A DNA stretch of 40,677 nucleotides from Haplosporangium gracile (lineage: Eukaryota > Mortierellomycota > Mortierellomycetes > Mortierellales > Mortierellaceae). Within the stretch, counting starts at the first letter, position 1. Each line of letters begins with the position of its first letter. The position numbers and the translations under genes are program-made. Under the pieces are notes generated by a model, which was given only the letters and a program-made list of their open reading frames with translations, ran no database searches and was not told the DNA's origin. Location of the stretch: the NCBI GenBank assembly GCA_015499985.1, contig JAAAUF010000312.1, forward strand, positions 1 to 40,677, in the 5' to 3' direction. Below, piece after piece: positions 11,714 through 22,552 of the stretch.

Positions 11714-12540
11714 ATGGCCAGTCGACCGGTCGACTCTACACCCATCCCCATTGAACTATCCCCGGCGGTCCTCCAGTACATGGAAAAATGTAAGGCAGAA
11801 TAAAACAGCACAGAAAGAGATCAAAAACCGTTAACGGGATTTTGATTACGTATCCAGTAGGTCATCCTAAAACCTGCGTGAACATTTTCACGCACACGCG
11901 CCATGAAATACTCTAAAATGCGAGAACTAAAAGTCATTTGCTTTTCTTCTTTTACTTTTTTTCATTCTTGCTCTCCCTATTAGTATTCAGACAACAAACA
12001 CATGAGCAATGAGTGCCAACTCGAAACTTATTTTTAAAAGAAAGGAGCACCCCACCCACGACCCGCTCCACGAGCCTTCTTCACCGCAGGAATAGATGAA
12101 TTCCTCTTCATTCAACCTTCACTCCACACAGCAAAGCTTCAACCACAACACTCCTCCCGCCAGAGCATGGGCTCGAGCTGAAGGAATCCATGACTCTCAC
12201 CCAACTTTTGACAATTGCACAAGCGACGTTGGGAGCGCTTGGAACATTTGATGCACAGTTATCCACGGAAAACAATGAACACTAAAGTGAGGCTGAGGCT
12301 ACTGTTAAATCTATTGAAAGATTGTAATAGCGAAGAAAAGAACCAGGTAAAAACTCATTGTATGGATCCCCGCGTATGGCTTGTTTTGTTCTTATTATCC
12401 GTGCTTACACGTTTGCCTTTCCAGTATTATGTTATGCTTAGGAGACTCTGTCCGCGAGCTTGTCCCATGTCAGGAGCATGAGACCACCCGACACGATCGT
12501 GTAACGGCAAGTACTCAGCCAGGTTCAAGCTCTGGGTGAA
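11714..12540 (+). pseudogene. Possible relic of a multi-exon gene, product not recognised
   Basis: Several pieces look coding but do not assemble. At 11714 an ATG in good context opens a 25-codon exon (MASRPVDSTPIPIELSPAVL...) ending at a GTAAGG donor. At about 12100-12345 one frame reads protein-like text (LPPEHGLELKES, TLTQLLTIAQATLGALGTF, then SEAEATVKSIERL) interrupted by TAA, and then by TAA TAG at about 12324-12329. A GTAAAA donor near 12347 and a CCTTTCCAG acceptor at about 12422 bound a plausible intron, and the DNA after it reads DSVRELVPCQEHETTRHD to a TGA near 12540. Each premature stop could be a former Gln codon. I do not recognise the family. It could also be chance ORFs in AT-rich DNA. 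Confidence 0.25.
11720..11735. repeat. 16-bp perfect palindrome
   Basis: AGTCGACCGGTCGACT equals its own reverse complement. It sits in the putative first exon of the relic gene, 6 nt after its ATG. No function is known; about one such palindrome is expected by chance in a window of this size. Confidence 0.6.
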
Positions 12541-13496
12541 CAGGAATACATTGTTATTATAAACGTTCTCTTCCAATGCTAAAAATGCATAAAGGTAAAA
12601 GACAAACGTAAATAATTGAACAATAGACCTCAGAATTGGTTAATGGTATATTTTTATAACGTGTAATCAAATTACCTTTGGTAGGGACGGTTGAGTCTGA
12701 TCTATCCTTGGTGGTCACCTGTCGCTGCTGGACTCGCGCGTATGGTGAGCGCGGGGTGTTGGGGCATGTGGTTGTGACCTTGGAGAGCCATAATGCAATG
12801 CTCCCGAAAAGGAGGAGGAGGGGCAGTTCCTGGCTTGAATCGACTTGCTTGTGAGATATGGGGGAATGCAGGCGAAGGAGACCTTGGTGGACCGTTGTAT
12901 TTGTTCTAAGACCAAGGCGTCGATTTTGGGTGAGAGGGTGTGTGTGTAGGTGTTGTTTCATCCCTTATGGTTTTTGTCGAATCTCGCTATTCGATTGTTT
13001 TTGTTCTTTCTTGCCAGGAGGAAAAACGACGGAGCGCATTCTTCGATGAGTGTGTTCTCTGGAGAGAGAGAGAGAGTGCCAGGCGGACTATTAAGGCGAC
13101 AATTTGAGAATAAGTACATGAATAGCGAGAAAGTCAGTCCGTTTCATTCTCCCTTTTGTTTTAGACACCATTCTTGCTGACAGTCGAGGTTCCTTGAATG
13201 CAAGTAGTTGTTGCTATTATTTCGACTCACGTCTTTTTTTAATTTGTGTGAGTGCAGGTGATCAAAAGAGGGGTGAGTGGGTGAATGAAAAGCCACTGTC
13301 TATTTGTCCATGGCTTGCATGCTTATGAATCGTTTTCTGGCAGAGATGTGGACAATATGGAAATGAAGTAGAGAAGACATATAATTTGTTTGGTTTTTAT
13401 TATTTTTTCTATCCTATTAGAAAAAGGAGGGAATGAAAAGAGAGAGTTGATAATGCCCGCTACCAAAAGGGGTTTTGGATCAAAGTCGACTTTTCG
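12541..13496. other. Intergenic region downstream of the broken membrane-protein gene
   Basis: No coding frame supported. It contains GT/GA-rich low-complexity DNA (for example near 12930-12950 and 13060-13080). A 134-codon minus-strand frame at 12557-12961 shows no recognisable domain and has no continuation. Confidence 0.4.
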
Positions 13497-15579
13497 TTAG
13501 GTGGGGGAGATAGGGACCGCGATGCCTGGGTTGCTTGGTCTGCGGCACGAGGACGGGACTCTTGGATCGAAGTGGAAGGCGGAACAAAGGTTCCAAAAGC
13601 TGCACGCACCAGACCCTTGAGAAGGCAGAGGAGGCCGGGGTGGGATGGAAGGAGGGGTGGCTGGGTAGGATGGTTGAGATGAAGGACGTGTTGCAGTCCC
13701 AGAAAAGCATTGACTGTTGACGTTGGTGGCAACGGTGGAGGGGGTATTGGTCGGGCTGCGTGCGAGAAGACCACTGGACACCAAAAGTAAACTCTGAGCT
13801 GGGATCGTGTCCAACGCCCACGTCTGCAGAGTCGGTTGTTGTTGAGTTGACTTCTTGTCGAATGGAAGCAAAGGAAAGTCCTGCGATGTTGCTGTACCGT
13901 CCGGGTGTTCGTCTCCGTTGAGAGGAACCAGTTGATTACCCTCAAAAGCCAAAGAATCGTATGCGCAGGTCATGAGCATCGGTGTCGTCTCTTTCTTCGA
14001 CTCGATCTCGCGAAAGATGACCTTGTAGAGCGATCCATTGTAGACCAGCTTGTAGAACACTTCCGAGATCCCCCAAGCAATCGCACACGCCGCGACGACA
14101 GCGAGCAAGACGAAGAGAGCGAGTGTTGGGACCTCGAATGCATCCTCGAGCTTGACAGTGTCGTATAAAATGTACAGTCCCTCTGATTCCGTTCTTCCTG
14201 TGCTGTTGACGAAGACGTTGTGGCCAAGGGAGACGAGATACTCTGCAGCGTCGGTTGTTGCCTTGATTAGGTGGGCTGTTGAAAAGGAGCCTTGAAGTCT
14301 TTTTGCTGTTGCTCCTCTGGGGAAATGGACAAGGTGAGTTCGAGCTGACTGACTGTGGTATTAATATCCATGGAGGGAGACGAAGACAGGCCGAGTCCTT
14401 TTGTTATGACGGGTCCAAGGGTTGTGGCTTGACACTTATCAATGCCGTTGCCATGTACGAACAGAGCAGACCCATATAATCTCTCTCTTTTACTGTTTGC
14501 GAGACACATATCAAATAATCGACGTCTGAAGTCATCTTTGCGATCATAGCCATTGTCGGAGTGTTGTTTGGGTTCAGGAAAGTCCCGTTCTTGATGGCGG
14601 CGCTCATGGACTATAGAAGGGTTATGTCGGATGCGTCGTCAAAGACGAACGCCGTTACTCTGTCAAAGCCACTGAGGCGGTTGACGGCAAAGTCAATGAA
14701 GGTGGCAGCCATGGATATGGACTCGTCGGAGCCATATTGACATTTGGTGGCTTCTGTCTTGGGTAGACTGATGATCCCATCCTTTGGGAAATATCCGAGG
14801 GTCGTGTCGAGGCCTACAAAAGATGCTCGTCTGCAGATATGGCGCTCGATCCCATCAAAAGCAAGACGTGGTACTCTATACCAGGGTTCGTTAACGTATC
14901 TAGTAGGCGCAGCAACCAAGACGACGCTCGAGGAGATGAAGTTGACGATTGCGGTTAAGGGTTCCCAGATGTAGCTGTTGTTGTTAAGCGTGGCGACCGT
15001 TAGCTTGCATTTAAGTGGCAGAGGAGGATGGATAAGGCCGACATAGAAATCCTTTCCAAAGTAAGCCGAAGATTCATCGCAGACAGTCTCGTAATCGTAT
15101 GTTCGTGGTGTGTACCGAGTCTTCGGAATTGGAGTGGGATTGCGCTGGGTGTCGTTGAGTGTTGCTATCAGTGTTTCCTCCATGGTGGCATCCGATTCCA
15201 TGAACGCCGTCCAGAAAAATAAGGGATCCATATACACCAATTGTTCGGTCGGGGATTCAGCTTGATTCGGTTGAACGCCCTTGTCTGCAGGGGAAACAAT
15301 CCCACCGAGAAGGATGCTGACGAACAACGTGGACAGACTGGCGAAAATCATGAGGGTCATGGCGATTCTGGTCCGCGTCAGCACTTTTCCGCGTGAGTTC
15401 TTGAAGAGAGCGACCATTTCGAAGAATCCTCCGATGCGAGACCATCGGATGCTATTGGCGTAGCGATCATGGGAATGTCTGGCATAGAAAGCAAACAGAG
15501 CGCCAACGGTGCTTGAGAGGATGATTTTGATGATGGCGATGGTAATAGAGAACACCCAGAAGGATAGGGAAATATTCAT
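13497..15579 (-). pseudogene. Broken paralog of the ectodomain membrane-protein family
   Basis: Homologous along its length to the intact gene at 16700-18406 on the other strand. The frame starts at ATG 15579 (MNISLSFWVFSITIAIIKII), and shares the N-terminal block (YANSIRWSRIGGFFEM versus YAHSIRWIQQAGYYEM), the second helix, the TYDYETVCDES/AYDVACDRF cysteine motif, the AEYLVSLGHNVF/ADYIASLGHSF motif and the C-terminal helix (ALFVLLAVVAACAIAW). It is interrupted by an in-frame TAG at 14613-14611 within an otherwise continuous alignment, by a one-base loss near 14410 (after KPQPLDPS, resuming VITKGLGL) and by another near 14270 (after FQQP, resuming HLIKATTDAAEYL). None of the breaks has room for an intron. 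The last frame ends at TAA 13497 with a Pro/Ser-rich tail longer than that of the intact copy. Either a genuine pseudogene or a gene with three assembly errors; decay is favoured. Confidence 0.75.
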
Positions 15580-16699
15580 GATGGGCAGGGTGGTGAGGAA
15601 AAAAGAAGGGAATAGAAAGGGAAAAGTAAAAAGGTTATTGATTTAAAGTAGTTCTTCATATCCCCATTATCATTTGAGTCGTTCAATCTTCTGTTTTTCT
15701 GGTATGCTCCTGTGCCTCGTTTTGTAATTTTGAGACCAACCCGTGGTTGGCAAAGCAGTGCCGTGACTCAAATGTTGAGCACAAGTGTGAGAACTTTTTT
15801 GCTCATGACTTGGGTACGTTGTGCAATCGATGGTGCCCCTGCCACGTCCTTCACTTCTCTCATTTTCTAATACAAGTAGAAAAAAGCAAGGGTTAGTTGA
15901 AGAAAAGGGGACCATAAAAGTCGACTCATCTCGCTTTCCACTTTGTTTATATTATTCCTGGTAATTGTCGACATGGCTTTGTTAACCGAATACTAGGATG
16001 AAAGAAGCGAAGGAAGGGAAAATGACAGCGAACAGCGCGTGCGTATGTTTATCACCTGAAGAAAAAATAACAACAGCCCACATGATTTTCAACATAACAA
16101 AAATGAACCAACAAACACAAACAAACAAACAATTTTAAGAAAAGACGAGACCCACACGATTCTTACTTCGAATGAAAAAATTGTAGCCAGGAGCTTAGCT
16201 TTCTCTAATATCATCCTTTGAATAGACGAGATCTAGTGAATCCCCGGGCGCATCAACTATCCAGCCGGGTTCTCTCTTTGTATGAAAGATGGCACCCACG
16301 AGTACGAGTGCAAAAAACAGTTTTTTGTTTTTACTCGGCGCATATATTTGTTTGTTGCAACCAAGAAACGCTCCAGTCAATATCAAATTATAAGGAGCGA
16401 TGCGAGTAAACACAAACACAAACACAACCAATAATCAAAATAAAAGAACAATGTACACATATAGATTGCGAGTGAGGCTTCACACCATGCACATCGTACA
16501 GTACTGTGCGGCATTTTGAGCCTTCGACAGCTTCGTTGCCCTTTTTTCTCAACCTCTCTGTCACCGCCTTCAGTCATCTTCTTCTTTCTTCCCTTTCTTC
16601 ACAGTTTCTCCGCATCGCTCCCTTCATAACCTCTGCCCTTTCTTTACGTAACTACTCTTTCATTTACCGACAATGTTTCTTCCATGATCGTCCTTCACG
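15580..16699. other. Divergent intergenic region between the two paralogs
   Basis: 1.1 kb separating head-to-head paralogs, presumably holding both promoters. The 16.53-16.68 kb part is CT-rich on the plus strand, as upstream of other plus genes. A TGACTCA (Gcn4/AP-1-like) occurs at 15764-15770. No coding frame is seen. Confidence 0.5.
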
Positions 16700-18406
16700 A
16701 TGAATCTTTTCTTCGTTGCCCTAGATCTCCTAGTCGCCGCCTCTCTCGGAGCTGCTTTGACACACATTTCTTGGCGCACTGGAGGATACGCACACAGCAT
16801 CCGCTGGATCCAACAGGCCGGCTACTACGAGATGTTCACAGCTTTGAGGCTCTCGGTACGGAAGGCAGCAAGGCGGCCTTTACTGGCCTTGTTTGCGACG
16901 TTCCTTGGCAGTATCGCTCTCACCACCATTCTTGTTGGAGCTAAAACGTTTGCGACGAGCCGTGTCCAGGAGGGTAAACTTTCGCATGAAGTTGTGCCAT
17001 CTAGACAGTTCGTCGCTTTCAATGTCCTGACTACTCTACCGGCTTGGCTCATCCCCATCGACCACAACGCCAGTATAAAGGATGCACTGACCAAAGCAAT
17101 CACCAGCACCAGGAGCATCCCTCAAGCGAGCCGTGCCTCAAAACAGTATCGACCCCAACTGTCCGCCTACGATGTCGCCTGCGATCGATTTGATTTTAAT
17201 TTTACGACTTCCCCCGAGAGGGATCTCTTACTCCTTAACGATAACAGCTGTGCAACCCTCAATTTTCATTTCGAGAACACATTATCGGACACCACCACGT
17301 CGTATATTGTCCCAAGATCGCAGGACCGAGGCATGGTGTTCTTTCTCACGCGAAAAGGCACACTTGCACCTGTGTCAACCGTTTCTGACATTTCGGCGCT
17401 CTCCCATCTTGTCTACAACGGACATCACTGTGGATTGTTCAACATGAACGCGCAGGTGATCAAAGCCATCAAGGTTGGGTTGACCTCCACTCCAAAGACT
17501 GTCGTGACAAAGTACCTCCTTGTCTCGGAAGAGTTGGTCAGCATGTCCTCCACCATGATTCGTTTCTCGGTACCGAACCAAGGGATGTTCCAATCTACCT
17601 CTACTTCGATATTCAGAGACCAGGACGAGCTCGTGCTAGCTATGCAGGAATTAGTCAATAATGGTACTTTGGCCGATTTACCGACGGATCTTCATGTACA
17701 GCACACGGCCATGGAAATCAAAATTTCTGGAGCCGAGCTCAAGGTCTTGATATGCATCGGAAGCAGACAGTCGTTGTCAGAGCTCCCACATATCAATTGC
17801 GGATACACCATCACCAACACCTTGATTACCAAGGCCCGACCCATGGATCGTGGCATCGCCCGTCGACTGTTAAACAAAGGATACAACCCCAGTATTGCCG
17901 GCGTTACGATCATGATGACCCTGCACCACCTTCCCTCGGTGTCACGATACAACAAACCGTCGTTTAATTTCACCAAGGTTCTGAATGCATCCTCAGAGGG
18001 CGCGGACTACATTGCTTCTCTGGGGCACAGCTTTGTTGTCGACTGGGATGCATCGATACTCTACATCGCATTTGATACGGTCGAGATCCTGAAGGGTTAC
18101 GAGATTCCGGATTGGTTGTTCTTTTCGATGGTTGGAGCCATAGTGATCTGTCTTGTCTTTTGGGGCACCACCGAGTACTGGGTCGAGGATCGATACAAGC
18201 AATCGTTGTATTTCACAGCGTCCAAGGAACTGACGATTGGGCAAGATGATGTTTCGCCTCAACTGCATCATTTTGACCCCACGACGCTGAAGTTTGAAAG
18301 TCGACGAATCGTGTCGAAAGGAGCTGCACAGGTGTCAGAAGAGGAGACGGGACTAGTTCAGAGATCAATCCAAGGCTCCCAAAATTCACTTGCATACGTC
18401 TTGTAA
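16700..18406 (+). CDS. Membrane protein with large extracellular domain, unknown family
   Basis: Single exon, 568 aa, first ATG after a CT-rich leader. Visible architecture: hydrophobic segment at residues 1-22, a short conserved loop (HSIRWIQQAGYYEMFTALR), a second helix at about 60-81 (LLALFATFLGSIALTTILVG), a polar domain of about 390 residues with potential N-glycosylation sites (for example NHNAS, NFTTS, NNGT, NFTKV) and a few cysteines including YDVACDRF, a third helix at about 472-492 (WLFFSMVGAIVICLVFWGT) and a 75-residue tail. This is the shape of a cell-surface or vacuolar ectodomain protein. I recognise no catalytic motif or named domain. The homologous but broken neighbour on the opposite strand indicates a duplicated family. 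Function not assigned; receptor, adhesion or wall-sensor roles are speculation. Confidence 0.85.
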   Translation: MNLFFVALDLLVAASLGAALTHISWRTGGYAHSIRWIQQAGYYEMFTALRLSVRKAARRPLLALFATFLGSIALTTILVGAKTFATSRVQEGKLSHEVVPSRQFVAFNVLTTLPAWLIPIDHNASIKDALTKAITSTRSIPQASRASKQYRPQLSAYDVACDRFDFNFTTSPERDLLLLNDNSCATLNFHFENTLSDTTTSYIVPRSQDRGMVFFLTRKGTLAPVSTVSDISALSHLVYNGHHCGLFNMNAQVIKAIKVGLTSTPKTVVTKYLLVSEELVSMSSTMIRFSVPNQGMFQSTSTSIFRDQDELVLAMQELVNNGTLADLPTDLHVQHTAMEIKISGAELKVLICIGSRQSLSELPHINCGYTITNTLITKARPMDRGIARRLLNKGYNPSIAGVTIMMTLHHLPSVSRYNKPSFNFTKVLNASSEGADYIASLGHSFVVDWDASILYIAFDTVEILKGYEIPDWLFFSMVGAIVICLVFWGTTEYWVEDRYKQSLYFTASKELTIGQDDVSPQLHHFDPTTLKFESRRIVSKGAAQVSEEETGLVQRSIQGSQNSLAYVL

Positions 18407-18914
18407 AATTGTTCATTTCTTACTTTCAACAGAATAATAATAAAAAAAAAGATGAAGGGACTTGATTTCATTCGACATTACCTCCATTTATCGCCATCTT
18501 AGTAATTTCGACACCTACCTATACTTTTAACACGCAGAAAAACTACCATATCTAGTAGCAGTTGAGAAAACACGATCAATTGATTATAAATTGGGACTAA
18601 CAAGCAGCGAGATGTGTTTCATGTCTTGCGCGTATTGGTGATTGTCTATGTGCGTTCTAACCTCTTGGGGCGTTGCCGTCTCTCTCAATGCTCAATTCCC
18701 TTTCTCAAAAACAACAACGCACTAAAACGTATTGAATATCTTCGTTCTGGATAGTTTAAATCACCCGCAGAGACTGCGTATCTTGTGTGCATGGTGAATA
18801 ACTAGTTCTCCGTGTTATTATTTCCTTCGCCCTTTTTTGCCGGGAAAACTAATACCAACAGATTAATTACAGCAACAAGATCAAGAGATGTAGGTGATGG
18901 GTGGTGGGTGGTTG

Positions 18915-18940
18915 ACATCGATCCATCCATCCATCGATGT
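18915..18940. repeat. Inverted repeat, 8-bp arms with 10-nt spacer
   Basis: ACATCGAT and ATCGATGT flank the spacer CCATCCATCC. The arms are perfect and could form a hairpin or be a dimeric protein site. The CCAT repeat extends into the arms, so slippage may have created it. Confidence 0.6.
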
Positions 18941-19003
18941 GTCCCTTTTGGGCGAGATGGTGGCTGTGTGTAAAATGTCAAATCGACGAATGGCCAAGAC
19001 CAT

Positions 19004-19015
19004 CCACACGTGTGG
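19004..19015. promoter_or_regulatory. 12-bp palindrome containing an E-box
   Basis: CCACACGTGTGG is a perfect palindrome centred on CACGTG, the core bound by bHLH factors such as Pho4 and Cbf1. It is 1.9 kb from the nearest plus-strand start codon, so a regulatory role is uncertain. Confidence 0.3.
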
Positions 19016-20401
19016 GAATCTTTCTCATCCGTTAGTTTGTTTTGAGGGGACATAGGAAGGAGCCGAAAAGTAAAATAATTGAGCCAACGGACACTAATTG
19101 TCCGATATATCACATTTGGTACAACAACTTGCTCTATTTTGTTGTTTTGCTGATGATGATGGACTCCGCACGCATTACTAGATTACTTTATTGCTATGCT
19201 GACTGGCCGATGTGGTCAAGAGAGAGCGACAAAGAGGGATGGAAAGGGGGAGGAGGAGGAGCTCATTTGGCAATCTGTGATGATGAGCATCTCCTCCAAG
19301 CACCCCCACAATGAGGAGGGACAGTCAAAGACAAATAGAGAGAAGGGGATTAGAGCCACGCCGAGATACTCCCGTCGTCCTTTTTTTCCCTCGCGAGCTC
19401 TTGTTTGCAATATTCCTCATCCTGTTTTTGGTTGTTTATCCTATTGGAGCTACATGAGAAGGATACCTTTTCCATGGATTCTTTTGTACAAACTTTACAC
19501 CGATCAATTCTTGTTTGACTGACTGAGAATAGAAAAAAACATGGAATCATAAAACAAGAAAAAGACTAACAGACATAGAACAGCCTGCTTGTCCTTCCAC
19601 CCTTCATCTCTCAGTGTGTCCTGTCCATGATCGTACAGGACGATGGGACCCTTCTTCTCTGTCACAGTCCCACACAGACACACACCGTCAAACTCTTATT
19701 TCTTTTCGCACCCTCAAACTTTTTTTTGTTGTTTTCTTTAACTCTGACTGGTGTGATCGTGAAGGAGCTGGAAGAGAAAGAGGGGCACCAATTGACGGAC
19801 ATTTATTTTATATTTTTATTTTTATTTCTTTGGTTTCTTATTGATGGTGAGGAGATTTTGAGAGGAGGGACAATTTTTTTCTTTATTCGTTGAAGGGAGC
19901 CTTGTGGATCAGCAAAAGAGGAAAAATTAGAAAAAGTTGACAAGGATGGCAGAGCAAGACATCTTGGGAGGGAGGCATACGAATAACTGTTTTTGTCAAG
20001 AAATGGGAGGTCCAAAGGGACCATGAAATCCCAAAAACAATCAAGTGAGTGGATCAGAGGTATCTCTTTTTAGCTAAAAGAAAGCAATGATGCTGTCTGA
20101 TGCATACCCCTGGCATCTACTTTTTATTTTGCAAGCAACGAAAATAAATCGACACTAACGGAGTGGTATAGTTCACAGTTCACCGAGTAAGAAAGGGCCA
20201 GAGATTTAGGCACGCATTGCTGGTAGAGGGTCTGATTGGCTGGAGCGGGCCAATGGACGGACTAGTGTGGATGAACCTTATCTCCTGAGTAAGCAGGGCT
20301 TTGAAAAAGAGATGCAATTCAGAGAACACGTTTCTTTTCGTTTGGACGGGAAAGGTGCGTTGAGGCCCTATTTTTGAACGAGTCCCTGTCTGCATCCCCT
20401 A

Positions 20402-20407
20402 CACGTG
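20402..20407. promoter_or_regulatory. CACGTG site upstream of the phosphate transporter (Pho4-type candidate)
   Basis: CACGTG is the high-affinity yeast Pho4 core and lies about 530 nt before the start codon of a Pho84-type transporter, the classical Pho4 target. A hexamer is common by chance (about one per 4 kb), so this is suggestive only. Confidence 0.3.
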
Positions 20408-20736
20408 CGGCGTTCAATTGGCTAGTGGTGATTTTTGAACAGAGTATCCTAATTGGCTAGCAATCTTTTTTTTTGTTGGTATTATTTTTGAGTTTACCAG
20501 ACCAGAGAAGGAGTGGGAAGGATCACCAATACGGCCACAAGCATAACAAAGTCCTCTTTTGAGTCTTTTTGTGGTCTGTACCACCCACACGCGACCTTTT
20601 CTTTTCATCCCCCTTTCACTCGCTGAGTATCTGAGTATCTTTGTACCCAGACCAATGTGCCCTTTTGGATCCGACCATGCTTCGCATTTGGTTTACTCCT
20701 CTTCAACTGGTCTCCTTCTCATTTACTTCTTGGAAG

Positions 20737-20744
20737 TATAAAAG
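20737..20744 (+). promoter_or_regulatory. TATA box of the phosphate transporter gene
   Basis: TATAAAAG lies 199 nt upstream of the ATG and is followed by a long pyrimidine tract (20760-20930), consistent with a strong inducible promoter and a leader of roughly 100-170 nt. Confidence 0.6.
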
Positions 20745-20935
20745 CCTTGCTGTCGCCCACTTTTTTTTTTTTTTCCTCACTATTCTTCTTTAGCAGTCGT
20801 TCCTCACCATCTCCTCTCTCTCTCCCTCCCTCTCTCTCTCTATCCTTGCTCCTCTCTCTATCCTTGCTCCTCTCCTCCTCACTTCTTTCCCTCCCTCCTT
20901 CTCAGTCGCTCTCTTTCTTCACACATATACACACA

Positions 20936-22552
20936 ATGTCTTCTTCATCCGCCCCCTACGCCGAAAAGGCTCCTTCTATCAACGAGACCAGCTCCCTCGG
21001 GCCCCAAACCAAGGCTGGTCTTGAGAATCTTGAGGAGCAGCAGACTTGGAACTGGTTCACCATCCGCACCCTCATCACCTCCGGAACCGGTTTCTTCACC
21101 GATGCCTACGATGTCTTCATCATCAACTTGGTCGTCCCCATGTTGGGCTACGTCTACTTCAAGGACACCGGCGGACATATGCCCACCGGCACTGAGGGTG
21201 CCCTCAAGGGTATGGCCTCCTTCGGAACTCTCGTCGGTCAGCTCGTCTTTGGTTACCTCGGTGACGCCTACGGTCGTAAAAAGATTTATGGTTTCGAATT
21301 GATGATCATCATTCTCGGGACCTTCTGCTGCGCTATGGCCGGATCCAACGCCAAGGGCTCCACCGTCATCGAGTACCTCACCTTCTGGCGTTTCATCCTC
21401 GGTATCGGTATCGGCGGTGATTATCCCATGTCTGCCACTGTCACCTCCGAGTGGGCCTCTGCCGGTCGTCGCGGTCAGCTCATGTCCATCATCTTCTCCA
21501 TGCAGGGTATCGGTAACATGATGGCCTCCGTCATGACCCTCATTATCCTCGCCTGCTTCAAGTCTGCCATTGAGGCCGATGTCGACAATCTCGACTACGT
21601 CTGGCGTATCTGCATCGGTATCGGTTGTATCCCTGCCGTTTCCACCATCTACCTCCGCTTGACCATGCCCGAGTCTCCCCGTTATGCCATGGATGTTGAG
21701 AACGATGTCGAGAAGGCCAACGCTGCCGTCGCCCGTGCCACCGCTACCGAAGCCACCACCACCGCCACAGCTGCTGATACCGTCGCCAACCAGGCTGCCG
21801 TCGCTGAGGCCAAAGCCAACCGCAACCATAACCGTGCCTTCATCGAGTACTTTTCTCGCTGGGAGAACCTCAAGGTCCTCATCGGTACCTCCTCGACCTG
21901 GTTTTTGCTCGATATTGCCTTCTACGGTATCTCCCTCAACCAGTCCTATGTCTTGAATGCTATGGGTTTCGTCGGCAACGGCACTGTCTTTGACAACCTC
22001 TGGAGAACCACCCTCGGCAACTTGACTGTCTCCCTCCTCGGTTTCGTCCCTGGTTACTGGTTCACCATCTTCCTCATCGAGAAAATGGGCCGTAAAAAGA
22101 TCCAGTTCATGGGTTTCGCCATGTTGACCATCCTTTTCTTGATCCTCTCTCTCGCCTTCAACAAGCTCAAGGGCATCGTCCCTCTCTTCGTCGCCGTCTT
22201 CACCTTAGCCCAGTTCTTCTTCAACTTCGGACCCAACACTACTACCTTCGTCGTCCCCGGTGAGGTCTTCCCCACCCGTGTCCGCGCCACCGCCCACGGT
22301 ATCTCTGCCGCCTCTGGCAAACTCGGTGCCATCTTGGCCACCTTCCTCTTCAACAAGATCGCTGAGATCGGTGGCAAGCCTGGTGAGCACGCTTTCTTGC
22401 CCCAGTTGCTCGGAATCTTTGCTGGTGTCATGCTTCTCGGTTTCTTGGCCACCTTCCTCATTCCCGAGACCAAGGGCATGTCCCTTGAGGAGATTGAGAA
22501 GCGCGGCATGAAGCAGGAGGAGCTCGAGGCCTATGAGGCTCGCCAGCAGTAA
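20936..22552 (+). CDS. PHO84: High-affinity inorganic phosphate:H+ symporter, Pho84-type MFS
   Basis: Imports phosphate across the plasma membrane. Single exon, 538 aa; the start is the ATG right after the pyrimidine tract and ACACACA leader. Twelve helices in two halves are visible. The first half carries TDAYDVFIINLVVPML and the loop motif GDAYGRKKIYG; the family hallmark GIGIGGDYPMSATVTSEWAS lies in TM4. A central Ala/Thr-rich cytosolic loop (residues about 255-295) separates the halves, followed by FLLDIAFYGISLNQS in TM7, EKMGRKKIQ, and PGEVFPTRVRATAHGISAA. It ends with the PETKGMSLEEIE motif. It is slightly shorter than yeast Pho84, mainly in the loop. Codon use is strongly biased to C-ending codons, suggesting high expression. 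Very secure assignment. Confidence 0.96.
   Translation: MSSSSAPYAEKAPSINETSSLGPQTKAGLENLEEQQTWNWFTIRTLITSGTGFFTDAYDVFIINLVVPMLGYVYFKDTGGHMPTGTEGALKGMASFGTLVGQLVFGYLGDAYGRKKIYGFELMIIILGTFCCAMAGSNAKGSTVIEYLTFWRFILGIGIGGDYPMSATVTSEWASAGRRGQLMSIIFSMQGIGNMMASVMTLIILACFKSAIEADVDNLDYVWRICIGIGCIPAVSTIYLRLTMPESPRYAMDVENDVEKANAAVARATATEATTTATAADTVANQAAVAEAKANRNHNRAFIEYFSRWENLKVLIGTSSTWFLLDIAFYGISLNQSYVLNAMGFVGNGTVFDNLWRTTLGNLTVSLLGFVPGYWFTIFLIEKMGRKKIQFMGFAMLTILFLILSLAFNKLKGIVPLFVAVFTLAQFFFNFGPNTTTFVVPGEVFPTRVRATAHGISAASGKLGAILATFLFNKIAEIGGKPGEHAFLPQLLGIFAGVMLLGFLATFLIPETKGMSLEEIEKRGMKQEELEAYEARQQ

Larger units (their letters stand above)
18407..20736. other. Gene-free 2.3-kb region upstream of the phosphate transporter
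   Basis: No exon is supported on either strand; the short ORFs have no domains and unlikely composition. It holds a perfect inverted repeat at 18915-18940, a 12-bp palindrome around a CACGTG at 19004-19015, and a second CACGTG at 20402. A broad A/T-run-rich part lies at 19.5-20.1 kb. Confidence 0.5.

Noticed and set aside
12557..12961. 134-codon minus-strand open frame
   Set aside because: No domain, no splice partners, low-complexity start; kept as intergenic.
20945..21829. 294-codon minus-strand open frame inside the phosphate transporter
   Set aside because: Antisense shadow produced by C-ending codon bias of the real gene; composition is Gly/Asp/His-rich with no domain.
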